Shown here one piece after another: positions 1 through 7,859 of a stretch of 40,493 bases of DNA. Both the position numbers and the translations under genes were made by a program. The stretch is taken from the NCBI GenBank assembly GCA_023416585.1, contig JAEZHM010000095.1, forward strand, positions 1 to 40,493. The letters are read 5' to 3'. Under the pieces are notes generated by a model. That model had not been told where the DNA came from. It made no database searches and was given only the letters and a program-made list of their open reading frames with translations. The DNA is from Bacillota bacterium. Its GTDB lineage: Bacteria; Bacillota; Clostridia; Christensenellales; Aristaeellaceae. Each line of letters begins with the position of its first letter. Within the stretch, counting starts at the first letter, position 1.

Positions 1-388
<388 letters not shown>

Positions 389-646
389 ACAGTTCTCACT
401 CTCAAGTGCGGAAGACGCACAGCTTTGGGGTCAGCGAAGCTGACCAGGTCACTTTTCCTGTGCGGTTTTCAGGATGCGACGGACGCTGCGTCTCAGGACG
501 CGCCGACATGCTGAAGGTCTCAAAAGCTGCGGACGGCCCGGAAGGGTCAGCCCAAGGCGGCGGGGGCCAGGGCGAAAGGCGAGGACGGGTTAAAGCCCGG
601 CCGAGGACGAAAAGCCGAGAGCGTCCCATAAAAATGTCATACGTTT
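389..646 (+). other. 23S-5S internal spacer, no gene seen
   Basis: This 258-base spacer carries short hairpins and no credible protein gene. The clearest hairpin is ggtcagc-GAA-gctgacc at 429-445 (7 bp, three-base loop). Open frames here on either strand lack ribosome binding sites and are accidental. The spacer should be transcribed as part of the rRNA precursor and removed during processing. Confidence 0.7.
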
Positions 647-763
647 TCCGGTGGCTATGGCTGGAGGGTTCCACCTGTTCCCATACCGAACACAGAAGTT
701 AAGCCTCCACGCGCTGATGGTACTTGGCTGGAGACGGCCCGGGAGAGTAAGTCGCTGCCGGAT
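647..763 (+). rRNA. 5S rRNA
   Basis: A complete 5S rRNA gene of about 117 bases. The conserved core (cccataccgaacacagaagttaag, which spans about 679-702) is recognisable. The ends tccggtggc (from 647) and gctgccgga (ending at 762) are complementary and form helix I. It lies downstream of the 23S gene in the same operon. Confidence 0.95.
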
Positions 764-770
764 TCCAAAT

Positions 771-804
771 GGATGTTGGAGAAAGGAAACTTTCTCCAAC
801 ATCC
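771..804 (+). terminator. Strong hairpin after 5S rRNA
   Basis: A perfect 15-bp stem (771-785 with 790-804) is closed by a GAAA tetraloop and starts eight bases after the 5S gene. No T-run follows. It may be an rRNA-operon processing or stabilising hairpin, or a weak terminator with readthrough to tRNA-Asn. Confidence 0.55.
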
Positions 805-1065
805 AACAATATCCCTATACGCCAGATTTGCTTGTAACGCAAGCCCCGCAACCCCGGCATTCGCCCGACTAAGTTTCTTTGGGATTCACCCGGCGTCTCA
901 GGCACAACCCCTAACACAGCTCCCGGAAGGGGCACAAGCTTCGCTGCAAGCCCTGGCACCTACACCCCTTTCGTTGGACGCAAGCCCGGTATACGCCACG
1001 GATACGCGCCATATCCGGCATCCCACCTCTCCCCAACTCAACCCCGGTTTGTCCCTTGCCCGCAT
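805..1065. other. C-rich spacer between 5S and tRNA-Asn, no gene
   Basis: The 261 bases are rich in C and A on this strand and contain no ribosome binding site, promoter or repeat that I can support. A proline- and threonine-rich open frame runs through it (773-1075), but it begins inside the hairpin stem and looks like a by-product of composition. Confidence 0.5.
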
Positions 1066-1140
<75 letters not shown>

Positions 1141-1143
1141 GCA

Positions 1144-1175
1144 CAGGGTTCATGAAAATGAATCCTGTTTTTTTT
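1144..1175 (+). terminator. Rho-independent terminator of the rRNA/tRNA operon
   Basis: A 10-bp stem (1144-1153 with 1158-1167, one G-T wobble) has a GAAA loop and is followed by eight T residues (1168-1175). It starts four bases after the tRNA CCA end and should close the rRNA transcript. Confidence 0.9.
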
Positions 1176-1658
1176 ACGATTATTTGGATTTTTACCCATC
1201 TATATTTTTACGCATCATTGTCTAAGAATTAGCCGGGTGATAACATTGAGCTTGATGTGATGATTTGTACAACTACAAAACGCTTCATAGCCTGTTATCT
1301 AAAAAAGTTGCCGCTATTCCTATGAAACTATATAATACCAATATAAGACAATAAATGAATCTTATCTATGTTTCTGCAATATGACGTATATCATCATTCG
1401 GGTAATGTTTTACATGGTATAATAAAGCATAATGTCTTTGATACCATATACATAGCCTATCCAACTTCCCGATTTCATTGGCTCTATAATACGTGATTAC
1501 ATTATGAAAATAGTAAAGTGTCAAGCCCAGCGACATTTTCGCAGTGCGAAGCGAAAATCCCGGTACTTGGTGTACAAGCCATATAAATGGTAAATTTATC
1601 ATTATATTGTAGCGTTTACGCTTCCTGCATTGTTTTATATATGAGGGGAGGTGAGCTC
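1176..1658. other. AT-rich spacer, no gene seen
   Basis: The 483 bases are distinctly more AT-rich than the genes around them. The one clear structure is an 8-bp hairpin, attttcgc/gcgaaaat, at 1535-1558. A weak leftward open frame (1366-1602) has no ribosome binding site and no recognisable domain. A promoter for the sigma factor gene should lie here, but I could not fix one. Confidence 0.5.
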
Positions 1659-2171
1659 ATGGGGAATGAAACCCACAGCTCCGCTGATTCATATCAGGCG
1701 TTGATAGATCGCTATTCCCTTTTGGTCTACCGCCTTGCATACGTGCGTACAGGCAATAAGTATGACGCGGACGACATCTATCAGGAGGTCTTTTTGCGCT
1801 GCGTCAGTGTGAAGCCTCAGTTCCGGGATGAGGAACACGAGCGGGCCTTTTTAATCCGAGTCACAGTCAATATAAGCAGAAATCTGTTGAAAAGTGCCTG
1901 GCGCAGGCGCACAGTACCCCTTTTTGACCAAGCGGGCTATATGCAGGACCTGACTCCTTACAGTGAGTGCGATGATTTGAAAGCGGCCCTTCTAACACTG
2001 CCGAAAAAGAGCCGGACCATAATCCACCTGTATTACTTTGAAAACATGACGGCGGTGGAAATTGGAAAGGCACTTCATATGCCCGCATCTAGTGTACGGG
2101 TAAATTTGAGCCGTACACGCACAAAGCTCAGGATTATGCTTATGGGAGAGGAGGCCCTTGCAAATGTTTGA
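1659..2171 (+). CDS. ECF-type RNA polymerase sigma factor
   Basis: This 170-residue protein should direct RNA polymerase to a small set of promoters, often in response to envelope stress. A sigma-70 region 2 lies at about residues 14-80, with the typical stretch DADDIYQEVFLR (37-48). Region 4 with its helix-turn-helix is at about 105-160 (LLTLPKKSRTIIHLYY, then EIGKALHMPASSV). There is no region 3, as in ECF factors. The start at 1659 is chosen because GGGGAGGTGAG sits just before it; longer in-frame starts lack such a site. The 3' end overlaps the next gene by 8 bases, so the two are translationally coupled and the neighbour is the likely anti-sigma factor. Which promoters it serves cannot be told from sequence. 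Confidence 0.9.
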   Translation: MGNETHSSADSYQALIDRYSLLVYRLAYVRTGNKYDADDIYQEVFLRCVSVKPQFRDEEHERAFLIRVTVNISRNLLKSAWRRRTVPLFDQAGYMQDLTPYSECDDLKAALLTLPKKSRTIIHLYYFENMTAVEIGKALHMPASSVRVNLSRTRTKLRIMLMGEEALANV

Positions 2172-3123
2172 AACAGAATACAAGCGGCTTGTGGAAAAGT
2201 TAGCCCCAGGCGAAGCACTTGTTTCGGACACCCTTATAAAAATGAAAAGGCTGAGTCAAAGTAAAAGGCCAATCCGCCGGATGAGAGGCTCTGTGATGCT
2301 TGCAGTTGTACTGCTGTTGGGTGTGATTGGCGCTTCCGCCATTACACTTGGAAGTATCAAGGTTTTAAACTGGAAAGGCGAAGACGTTACTGAGGAAAAG
2401 CTGTCTGATTACAACACATTAACGGAACCAACCATCGGTGAAGAAATTGCTTGGCATCTTTACGGCCTAACGCCTGCCAACCAGTACTGGGCGATCAATT
2501 TTGATAAGAATACCTGGATATACAACGCGCCCAAGGAAACCATTGCTTCTTTGGAGGAGTTTGAAAGACGCATCACCTCCTCCGGTGGCAGGTTCTTAAT
2601 TCCGCGTGATATCCCTGAGGGTTACCATTTTGAATCCGCTGAGTTGTCATTCCGCCTCACCGAAAAAACCATAGCAGAGGGGTTTGCTTTTCTCGAAAAA
2701 GAAGTAATGGATGAAGGCGTTACGGTTTACAAATATCTGGTTCCCGACAGTGTGAAGGAAAACATAGAGAGCTATAACATTCGCTTTCAAAAGGGCGAGG
2801 GGCACTTCTTGCATATACAATGCGATTTCGGGCAGATCAAAAGCGATCAGTACTTCTATCTACATGGGGAGGAAGCAAAGGCTGAGTCTGTGGCTGTAAA
2901 AGGCATGCAGGAGGGTCTATACCTGCAGGAAGGAAATGACCATACACTGTACTTGCGCACCGTGTATCGGCCTAACGAAAGAATCATATCCTGGCCGAAT
3001 GGCGAGGTGCCCGACAGAACATCCGAAATGCCTTTTATGATTTGCAACTCACTGAAATTCACCATTAATTCCAACACACTTGACAAAAGCCAACTGATCA
3101 ATGTCGCGCAGGGCCTACGTTGA
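2164..3123 (+). CDS. Membrane-anchored anti-sigma factor (putative)
   Basis: A 319-residue protein with a short cytoplasmic N-terminus (about 1-42), one transmembrane helix (about 43-62, SVMLAVVLLLGVIGASAI) and a large outer domain of about 255 residues that I do not recognise. Size, topology and overlap with the sigma gene indicate an anti-sigma factor that holds the sigma factor at the membrane. No zinc-binding HxxxCxxC motif is seen. ATG 2164 is preferred because GGAGG ends at 2154, nine bases upstream; a TTG at 2158 in the same frame is too close to that site. The role is inferred from context, not from a named family domain. Confidence 0.7.
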   Translation: MFETEYKRLVEKLAPGEALVSDTLIKMKRLSQSKRPIRRMRGSVMLAVVLLLGVIGASAITLGSIKVLNWKGEDVTEEKLSDYNTLTEPTIGEEIAWHLYGLTPANQYWAINFDKNTWIYNAPKETIASLEEFERRITSSGGRFLIPRDIPEGYHFESAELSFRLTEKTIAEGFAFLEKEVMDEGVTVYKYLVPDSVKENIESYNIRFQKGEGHFLHIQCDFGQIKSDQYFYLHGEEAKAESVAVKGMQEGLYLQEGNDHTLYLRTVYRPNERIISWPNGEVPDRTSEMPFMICNSLKFTINSNTLDKSQLINVAQGLR

Positions 3124-3172
3124 TGCAGGGGATTGCGACCGAAGTTACTGGGCGCCAGAAAGCACTGACCAG

Positions 3173-3271
3173 CCAACAGGGGCGGAAGTTCAGGCGGAGG
3201 GTAGGGTGCTGGACTGCATTGCATACCTGCTATCCGTAGATTTGCAGGTTCAAGTCCTGCCTGGGGAGCGA
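3173..3271 (+). pseudogene. Degenerate tRNA-like sequence
   Basis: The 3' half looks like a tRNA: a perfect T-arm gcagg-TTCAAGT-cctgc (3244-3260), then ctgggga and a discriminator G (3261-3268), then CGA in place of CCA. The 5' side is poor. The best acceptor strand (ccaacag, 3173-3179) pairs at only four of seven positions, and no proper anticodon stem can be drawn. Its last 24 bases match the 3' end of tRNA-Asn (1117-1140) at 20 positions. It is either a decayed tRNA gene or a footprint of integration at a tRNA. A strong terminator follows. Confidence 0.5.
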
Positions 3272-3275
3272 GATG

Positions 3276-3326
3276 GAACGCAGAGGTTTTCTTGTGTGAA
3301 ACATGAAAACACTGCGTTCTTTTTTT
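3276..3326 (+). terminator. Rho-independent terminator
   Basis: The stem pairs gaacgcag (3276-3283) with ctgcgttc (3312-3319), with a second inner helix gttttc/gaaaac (3286-3291 with 3305-3310), and a run of seven T residues follows. It would end transcripts of the sigma/anti-sigma operon and of the tRNA-like sequence just upstream. Confidence 0.88.
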
Positions 3327-3554
3327 GCCTTCATTATAATTTGCAGCACCGATCTGCAATCTGGTATATACTGATCGTTATGTAAGAACGTGTTAACGAC
3401 AGCGTTTATTATGTTTTCTCCTCCCTTTTTTCGGGTACAATGAAAGTAGCTCATGTATGAATCATGGCATTCTGTACTTATTTCTATTGCCATATCGGGG
3501 TCATCACATGCGGCCCTGTATGGCATGTGTAAAGCAAAAGAAAGGGAGTTCATT

Positions 3555-4118
3555 ATGTCGAATGGTAAGAATCTATCCTCGGAACAAATCGGGGAACTGC
3601 TTAGAACACTGCAATCAAGGTTTGAGCGCAATATGAACCGTCATGAAGGCCTTGAGTGGCTGGCTTTGAATACAAAACTTAGAACGGAACCGGAAAAGCT
3701 GTGGTCGCTTTATGAAATGGAACAAACGGGCGGCGAGCCTGATGTGATTGGTTATGAGCGAAAAACAAACGAATACATCTTTTGTGACTGTTCGTCAGAA
3801 AGCCCCGCCGGCCGCAGGAACCTTTGCTATGACCGCGAGGCATTAGAGTCCAGAAAGGAACATAAACCCCAGGGCAATGCCATGGATGTGGCCAGTGCGA
3901 TGGGGATTGATATCTTGACGGAAGAACAGTACCGCGCACTGCAGCAGCTGGGGAGATTTGATACGAAAACCTCAAGCTGGATCTTGACCCCGCCCGTTAT
4001 CCGAAAACTGGGCGGAGCACTGTTTTGTGACAGGCGCTATGATCATGTTTTCGTATATCACAATGGCGCGGAATCTTATTATGGCGCCCGAGGATTTCGA
4101 GGCACGTTACGAATATAG
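3555..4118 (+). CDS. DUF4256 family protein
   Basis: A 187-residue soluble protein of a family with no known function, recognised from its conserved segments: a helical N-terminus ending RHEGLEWL, then EKLWSLYEMEQTGGEPDV, DCSSESPAGRRNLCYDREAL, TKTSSWILTPP and a C-terminus RRYDHVFVYHNGAESYYGAR. The length is normal for the family. The start is ATG 3555, eight bases after AGGGAG; an in-frame upstream ATG at 3453 lacks a site. No signal peptide or membrane segment is present. It stands alone between two terminators, so the neighbours give no clue to its role. Confidence 0.85.
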   Translation: MSNGKNLSSEQIGELLRTLQSRFERNMNRHEGLEWLALNTKLRTEPEKLWSLYEMEQTGGEPDVIGYERKTNEYIFCDCSSESPAGRRNLCYDREALESRKEHKPQGNAMDVASAMGIDILTEEQYRALQQLGRFDTKTSSWILTPPVIRKLGGALFCDRRYDHVFVYHNGAESYYGARGFRGTLRI

Positions 4119-4205
4119 GTCAATCTGATGGCAGGTTTCTTGATATCTGTGGATTGATTCAGGAATCTCAGCCATTGCATCAATAAGGAACGAGAGAACC
4201 ATGGC

Positions 4206-4243
4206 ATCCGCCAGATTTTATATAAAGCTGGCGGATTTTGTTT
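4206..4243 (+). terminator. Rho-independent terminator
   Basis: A perfect 9-bp stem (atccgccag 4206-4214 with ctggcggat 4228-4236) has a 13-base AT-rich loop and is followed by ttttgttt. It lies 87 bases after the DUF4256 gene and would end that transcript. Confidence 0.8.
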
Positions 4244-4369
4244 ACCTGCTGCGCGGTTGCGGTTTATGTATAGTATCATTTCACTCGTCATGTATGTCTT
4301 GCTGCCGGTGGGATGGGCATGGTATACTTGTCGAACAGAGCTAAATGCCGCTCTGTCCGATAAATCATT

Positions 4370-4397
4370 TTGAACGTTGCGGAAAAGACGCTAAAAT
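4370..4397 (+). promoter_or_regulatory. Possible sigma-A promoter for the radical SAM gene
   Basis: TTGAAC (4370-4375) and TAAAAT (4392-4397) are spaced by 16 bases and lie about 45 bases upstream of the start codon. It is the only good promoter match after the preceding terminator. Confidence 0.45.
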
Positions 4398-4442
4398 GGA
4401 TTATGTAGATCATTATTATAAGATTCAGTGGGAGGAAACATC

Positions 4443-5567
4443 GTGAAAATCTCCAAGAAAGATGCGCTGATTTGGTTTGAATTCTTTTCATCACTGCCGG
4501 AAGATGAGGAATTGATGGCACATCAGCAAGAAATTGTTTATGCCACCTTTGCGCAAATCGAAGCGGCCGTCGATGACAGAAACGATAAGCTAATGTCTGA
4601 AATTGCAAATTTGAAGACTCTCGAAAACAGAACGTACTTTGTGGGAAGCGAAAGCAGATTTCCCAATGGATGCCGTTCCTGCTTGCTTGGAACGGGCCTG
4701 AGTGCAGTCAGGAAAACAAACAAATGTAACTTGGAGTGCAAGTTTTGTTATAATTACGGAGAACTGGACCGTATTCCTCCGGTTGGCGAAGGCATGTGGG
4801 AAATCGGAGGTACGAAATTCTATGAGAAGGATATTGATCTGCTGCTTTCCATACAACGCAAACCGACCGGCATCTCCTATGTTTACCTGGAACCGTTTAT
4901 GGAAATAGAAAAATATTATGCCATCATCAAGAAGTATCATCAAGCACAAATTCATCAGCATCTGTATACAAATGGCACTTTAGCTACTAAAGAGACGTTG
5001 AAAACGCTAGGGGAAGCCGGTCTTGACGAGATCCGTTTCAATTTGGGCGCTTCGAATTGCTCAGATATAGTGATTGAAAATATCAAGACTGCAAAAAAGT
5101 ACATCAAGTACGTAGGTATTGAAACGCCTATGACGCCTGAATTCTTCAAAGCGTTTTTCAAAAAGAAGCAGGCGATACTTAACACACAGCTTGATTTCAT
5201 CAATTGTGCGGAATTGCATCTGAATGCGAACAACATCTATAACTATTATGGAGAAAACATGTATATTTCCAGGCATGGATACATATCTCCGGTCTGGAGC
5301 AGGGAATTGACGCTGAAATTCATGAAAATTGCTGATGAAGAAAACTGGGATTTGGTAGTTCATGATTGCTCTAATCATACGAAATTTGCCAGGGGTTTGA
5401 ATTTGCGCGGAAAAGAGGGCGGGTGGTTCGGCGCCAGCAATTACGCCTGTGAGTTTTCCAGAATACCTTATGAAGCCTTTTTGCCAATCCTGCGTGATGA
5501 CACTTTTGCATTTTTGTGTGAAGAAGAATTGCCTGACGGCTATAAACCGGGAGAGTTGGTTTTTTAA
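4443..5567 (+). CDS. Radical SAM protein, function unknown
   Basis: A 374-residue protein of the radical SAM superfamily, which uses a 4Fe-4S cluster and S-adenosylmethionine to start radical chemistry. The cluster motif CNLECKFCYNYGE places the three cysteines at residues 95, 99 and 102 (C-x3-C-x2-C). A second pair, C77 and C80 (NGCRSC), lies just before it and may bind metal or contribute to the fold. The core TIM-barrel should run to about residue 300 (for example YTNGTLATKETLKTLGEAGL). The start is GTG 4443, seven bases after GGGAGG. It has its own promoter and terminator and no substrate gene beside it, so I cannot assign a reaction. It does not look like a known peptide-maturase SPASM protein. 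Confidence 0.85.
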   Translation: MKISKKDALIWFEFFSSLPEDEELMAHQQEIVYATFAQIEAAVDDRNDKLMSEIANLKTLENRTYFVGSESRFPNGCRSCLLGTGLSAVRKTNKCNLECKFCYNYGELDRIPPVGEGMWEIGGTKFYEKDIDLLLSIQRKPTGISYVYLEPFMEIEKYYAIIKKYHQAQIHQHLYTNGTLATKETLKTLGEAGLDEIRFNLGASNCSDIVIENIKTAKKYIKYVGIETPMTPEFFKAFFKKKQAILNTQLDFINCAELHLNANNIYNYYGENMYISRHGYISPVWSRELTLKFMKIADEENWDLVVHDCSNHTKFARGLNLRGKEGGWFGASNYACEFSRIPYEAFLPILRDDTFAFLCEEELPDGYKPGELVF

Positions 5568-5604
5568 GGCCTTGACGTATTGTATTGATCAAGCATAGTA
5601 TTTT

Positions 5605-5632
5605 CCCTCCGGCGAACCGGAGGGTTTTTTTA
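5605..5632. terminator. Bidirectional terminator
   Basis: An 8-bp GC-rich stem (ccctccgg/ccggaggg, 5605-5612 with 5617-5624) has a CGAA loop and T-runs on both sides. It lies between the convergent radical SAM and YmaF genes and can serve both. Confidence 0.9.
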
Positions 5633-6121
5633 ACTAAAGATACCGTCAAGCGAAGTTGCTATTCTGTACTTATGCCAATGTCCGTCATCTGTTGTTGTTA
5701 TGCCTTCCAGGAAATGAACGTGACCGGCTCCCACCGGGAAGGCCCCGCTGGTCGTGCTCCAACCTTCATGACAAAATCCGTCATGGTAGTCTGTACAGAA
5801 GATTACCTCATGGACGTGATTTTGTTCACCAATGGGCTTGGGTTCGCTTGAAATGACTAACAGTCGGTGATTATGGGCCTTTGAGCCTTGCTGTGCTGTT
5901 TCCATAAGGCCCTGCACCTCATGAACATGGTATGATGCGTTGGGCTTGCATCTATGGCATCTTTTCCTTTGCTCTATATTTTCGTCGGATTCAATTCCGG
6001 AAAAGGTTTCTTCATTGATATCATGATCCTTCGGGGGTGTGGGGCCGATCATGTCCGGCATTATATCGCATTCATGAAGAGTATTTTCAGATATTTTGAT
6101 ATCGCTGTTCTCGTTGTTCAT
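5630..6121 (-). CDS. YmaF family histidine-rich protein
   Basis: A 163-residue protein recognised by its repeated histidine motifs: YHVHEVQG, KAHNHR, QNHVHEV, then FCHEG and GHVHFLEGITTTDDGHWH near the C-terminus. These match the YmaF family of Bacillus and Clostridia, whose function is unknown. The histidine pattern suggests metal binding, and the repeated HVHE units suggest an internal duplication. A Cys-rich CHRCKP segment precedes the YmaF part. The first 50 residues are acidic and probably disordered. There is no signal peptide. On the minus strand AGGAG lies about ten bases before ATG. It converges with the radical SAM gene. Confidence 0.82.
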   Translation of the reverse strand: MNNENSDIKISENTLHECDIMPDMIGPTPPKDHDINEETFSGIESDENIEQRKRCHRCKPNASYHVHEVQGLMETAQQGSKAHNHRLLVISSEPKPIGEQNHVHEVIFCTDYHDGFCHEGWSTTSGAFPVGAGHVHFLEGITTTDDGHWHKYRIATSLDGIFS

Positions 6122-6325
6122 ACGAAAACTCTCCTTTTGTTGCTCGGGATTTTTTCTTCACGTGTTATCTGCTCATGAACTTAAGACGCATAATAGGGCC
6201 CACTATGTGATATTCGGTGAAGGATGGAAAAGTTACAAGATCAGTGTTATTGAGGCCGGAGAAATTCACCAAACATGCGGCGTCTCCATAAGTTGAAGAG
6301 AATACGGACGAAAGGCGGGCGCTAT

Positions 6326-7324
6326 ATGGTCTCCATTTTATCCATCGACGGCGGAGGTATACGTGGAATTATTCCGGCTGCATTCTTGATTGAATTTGAG
6401 AAACGGACAGGAAAACCAACTTGTGAGCTTTTTGACCTTATCGCGGGGACATCAACGGGCGGGATATTGGCCGCTTCGCTTACTTTGCCGGACAGTTTAG
6501 GCAAGCCTAAATACTCTGCGGAGCAGGTGCGTTCCGCGTATTTTGAGCATGGGGGAGATATCTTTCACAAGAGCCTGCTGCGATCAGTTACTACGCTCGG
6601 CGGTCTTGCAAGGCCCATCTATTCACCGCGCGCGCTGGAAACAATGCTGGAACAATACCTCGGCAGCGAAAGGTTACATACAACGCTTACGGAGATTCTT
6701 GTTACAGCCTATGACATGGCAAGCAGCACACCGTGGTTTTTCAAGACCTCTTTTGCCAAGCATCACCGATCGCCTGCTTTCGATCCATTGCTTACCCAGG
6801 TTGTCCGGGCGACCACCGCTGTTCCGGCCTATTTTCCGCCGCTCATGATGGAAGGCCATTGCATGATTGACGGCGGTGTGTTTGCAAGCAATCCGGCACT
6901 ATGCGCATACGCACAGGCACGCAACATGTATCCTGACGAGGAGGAGTTTTTGGTCGTATCGCTTGGTACTGGTTTGCAGGTACATAAAAGGTCCTGCCCG
7001 GAAATTGAGAATTGGGGCATTGCAAATTGGGCCGTGCCCATCATCGACGTTATGCTGAACTCTTCAAGCGAGACGGTCAATTATCAAATGCGCGCGCTGA
7101 ACGGCCTCAAAAACTATGTGCGCTTTCAGGTGCAGTTGGAAGAGGACGCTACAGGTATGGATGACGCAAGTGAAGAAAACATGCGCAAGCTTGATTTGCT
7201 GGCGCAGAAGGCCGTACGGCAGCATTCCGCAACGATTGACCGGCTGTGCCGCTCCCTAATCAAAAGAGAGCCCAAGGCCTTGCCCATCAAACGCTACAAT
7301 ACAGGAAAAGAATATTCAGCATAG
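6326..7324 (+). CDS. Patatin-like phospholipase
   Basis: A 332-residue lipid acyl hydrolase of the patatin family. The oxyanion loop DGGGIRG is at residues 8-14, the nucleophile motif GTSTG at 41-45 (Ser43) and the catalytic aspartate in DGG at 182-184, so the Ser-Asp dyad is complete. There is no signal peptide or membrane helix; the enzyme should be cytoplasmic and act on membrane phospholipids. The start ATG 6326 follows AAAGGCGGG and begins right at the conserved VSILSIDGGG; an upstream in-frame ATG at 6275 is less likely. Its family includes CapV, the effector of CBASS phage defence, but no cyclic-nucleotide synthase gene is nearby, so a housekeeping or solo role is more likely. Confidence 0.88.
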   Translation: MVSILSIDGGGIRGIIPAAFLIEFEKRTGKPTCELFDLIAGTSTGGILAASLTLPDSLGKPKYSAEQVRSAYFEHGGDIFHKSLLRSVTTLGGLARPIYSPRALETMLEQYLGSERLHTTLTEILVTAYDMASSTPWFFKTSFAKHHRSPAFDPLLTQVVRATTAVPAYFPPLMMEGHCMIDGGVFASNPALCAYAQARNMYPDEEEFLVVSLGTGLQVHKRSCPEIENWGIANWAVPIIDVMLNSSSETVNYQMRALNGLKNYVRFQVQLEEDATGMDDASEENMRKLDLLAQKAVRQHSATIDRLCRSLIKREPKALPIKRYNTGKEYSA

Positions 7325-7382
7325 ACGGCAATATTAAGCACATTGCTTCTATTGAACTCCAAATCGATGACCATATGCAGAA

Positions 7383-7422
7383 TAAAAAAATCCGTCTGAA
7401 AACGATAGTTTTCAGACGGATT
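7383..7422 (-). terminator. Rho-independent terminator of tRNA-Leu
   Basis: A perfect 15-bp stem (7389-7403 with 7408-7422) has a four-base loop and runs into a T-tract on the minus strand (A residues at 7384-7390). It starts right after the tRNA-Leu CCA end. Confidence 0.9.
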
Positions 7423-7423
7423 G

Positions 7424-7506
7424 TGGTGCGATCGACGGGACTTGAACCCGTACCCTCTCGGACACGCCCCTCAAACGTGCGCGTATGCCAATTCCGCCAC
7501 GATCGC
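7424..7506 (-). tRNA. tRNA-Leu (anticodon GAG)
   Basis: A type II tRNA of 83 bases with encoded CCA (7424-7426). The acceptor stem gcgatcg pairs with cgatcgc. The D-arm begins tggcggaattggca, typical of leucine tRNAs. The anticodon stem-loop cacgt-TTGAGGG-gcgtg gives GAG, and a variable arm and normal T-arm follow. It has its own promoter and terminator. Confidence 0.95.
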
Positions 7507-7572
7507 ATATGTTGCTTGCGCCGGTCTTCATGCCGTGCTTTTTTCGCGCCGGCTGATTGGGCAGCGATAATT

Positions 7573-7601
7573 AGTATAAAGGTGAAAGTCTTTTCTGTCA
7601 A
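7573..7601 (-). promoter_or_regulatory. Promoter of tRNA-Leu
   Basis: On the minus strand a consensus TTGACA (7601-7596) and TATACT (7578-7573) are separated by exactly 17 bases. The promoter lies about 70 bases upstream of the tRNA 5' end. The rest of the interval 7507-7859 holds no gene that I can support. Confidence 0.85.
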
Positions 7602-7859
7602 GACATTCTGTTACTTTTCCGCAAATTACACGCGGCTTGTTTTTGACGTACAAAGAATGCCGCTTTTTATCAAATCCAACCGGATACTGTTTTGAATATA
7701 TGCTGTATGAAGCACTAAAAATGGTATGCATTTTTTGTTGCATAGTAAACTGATATTTACGAGTAAGTATTTTTCAAATCGTCCACAAATCGGTCAAATA
7801 TTGTTCACACTCAAGATGTATCATGCACCCGGAAAACATGTGAAAAGGAGATGGTCATT

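Noticed and set aside
1366..1602. Small leftward open frame in the AT-rich spacer before the sigma factor gene
   Set aside because: No ribosome binding site and no recognisable domain; it spans a hairpin that looks like a sequence remnant.
3173..3271. Functional tRNA
   Set aside because: Acceptor and anticodon stems cannot be completed and CCA is replaced by CGA.
6326..7324. CBASS defence operon around the patatin gene
   Set aside because: No cyclic-nucleotide synthase or accessory gene lies on either side.
7402..7601. Open frames overlapping tRNA-Leu
   Set aside because: They are translations of the tRNA and its flanks and have no independent support.
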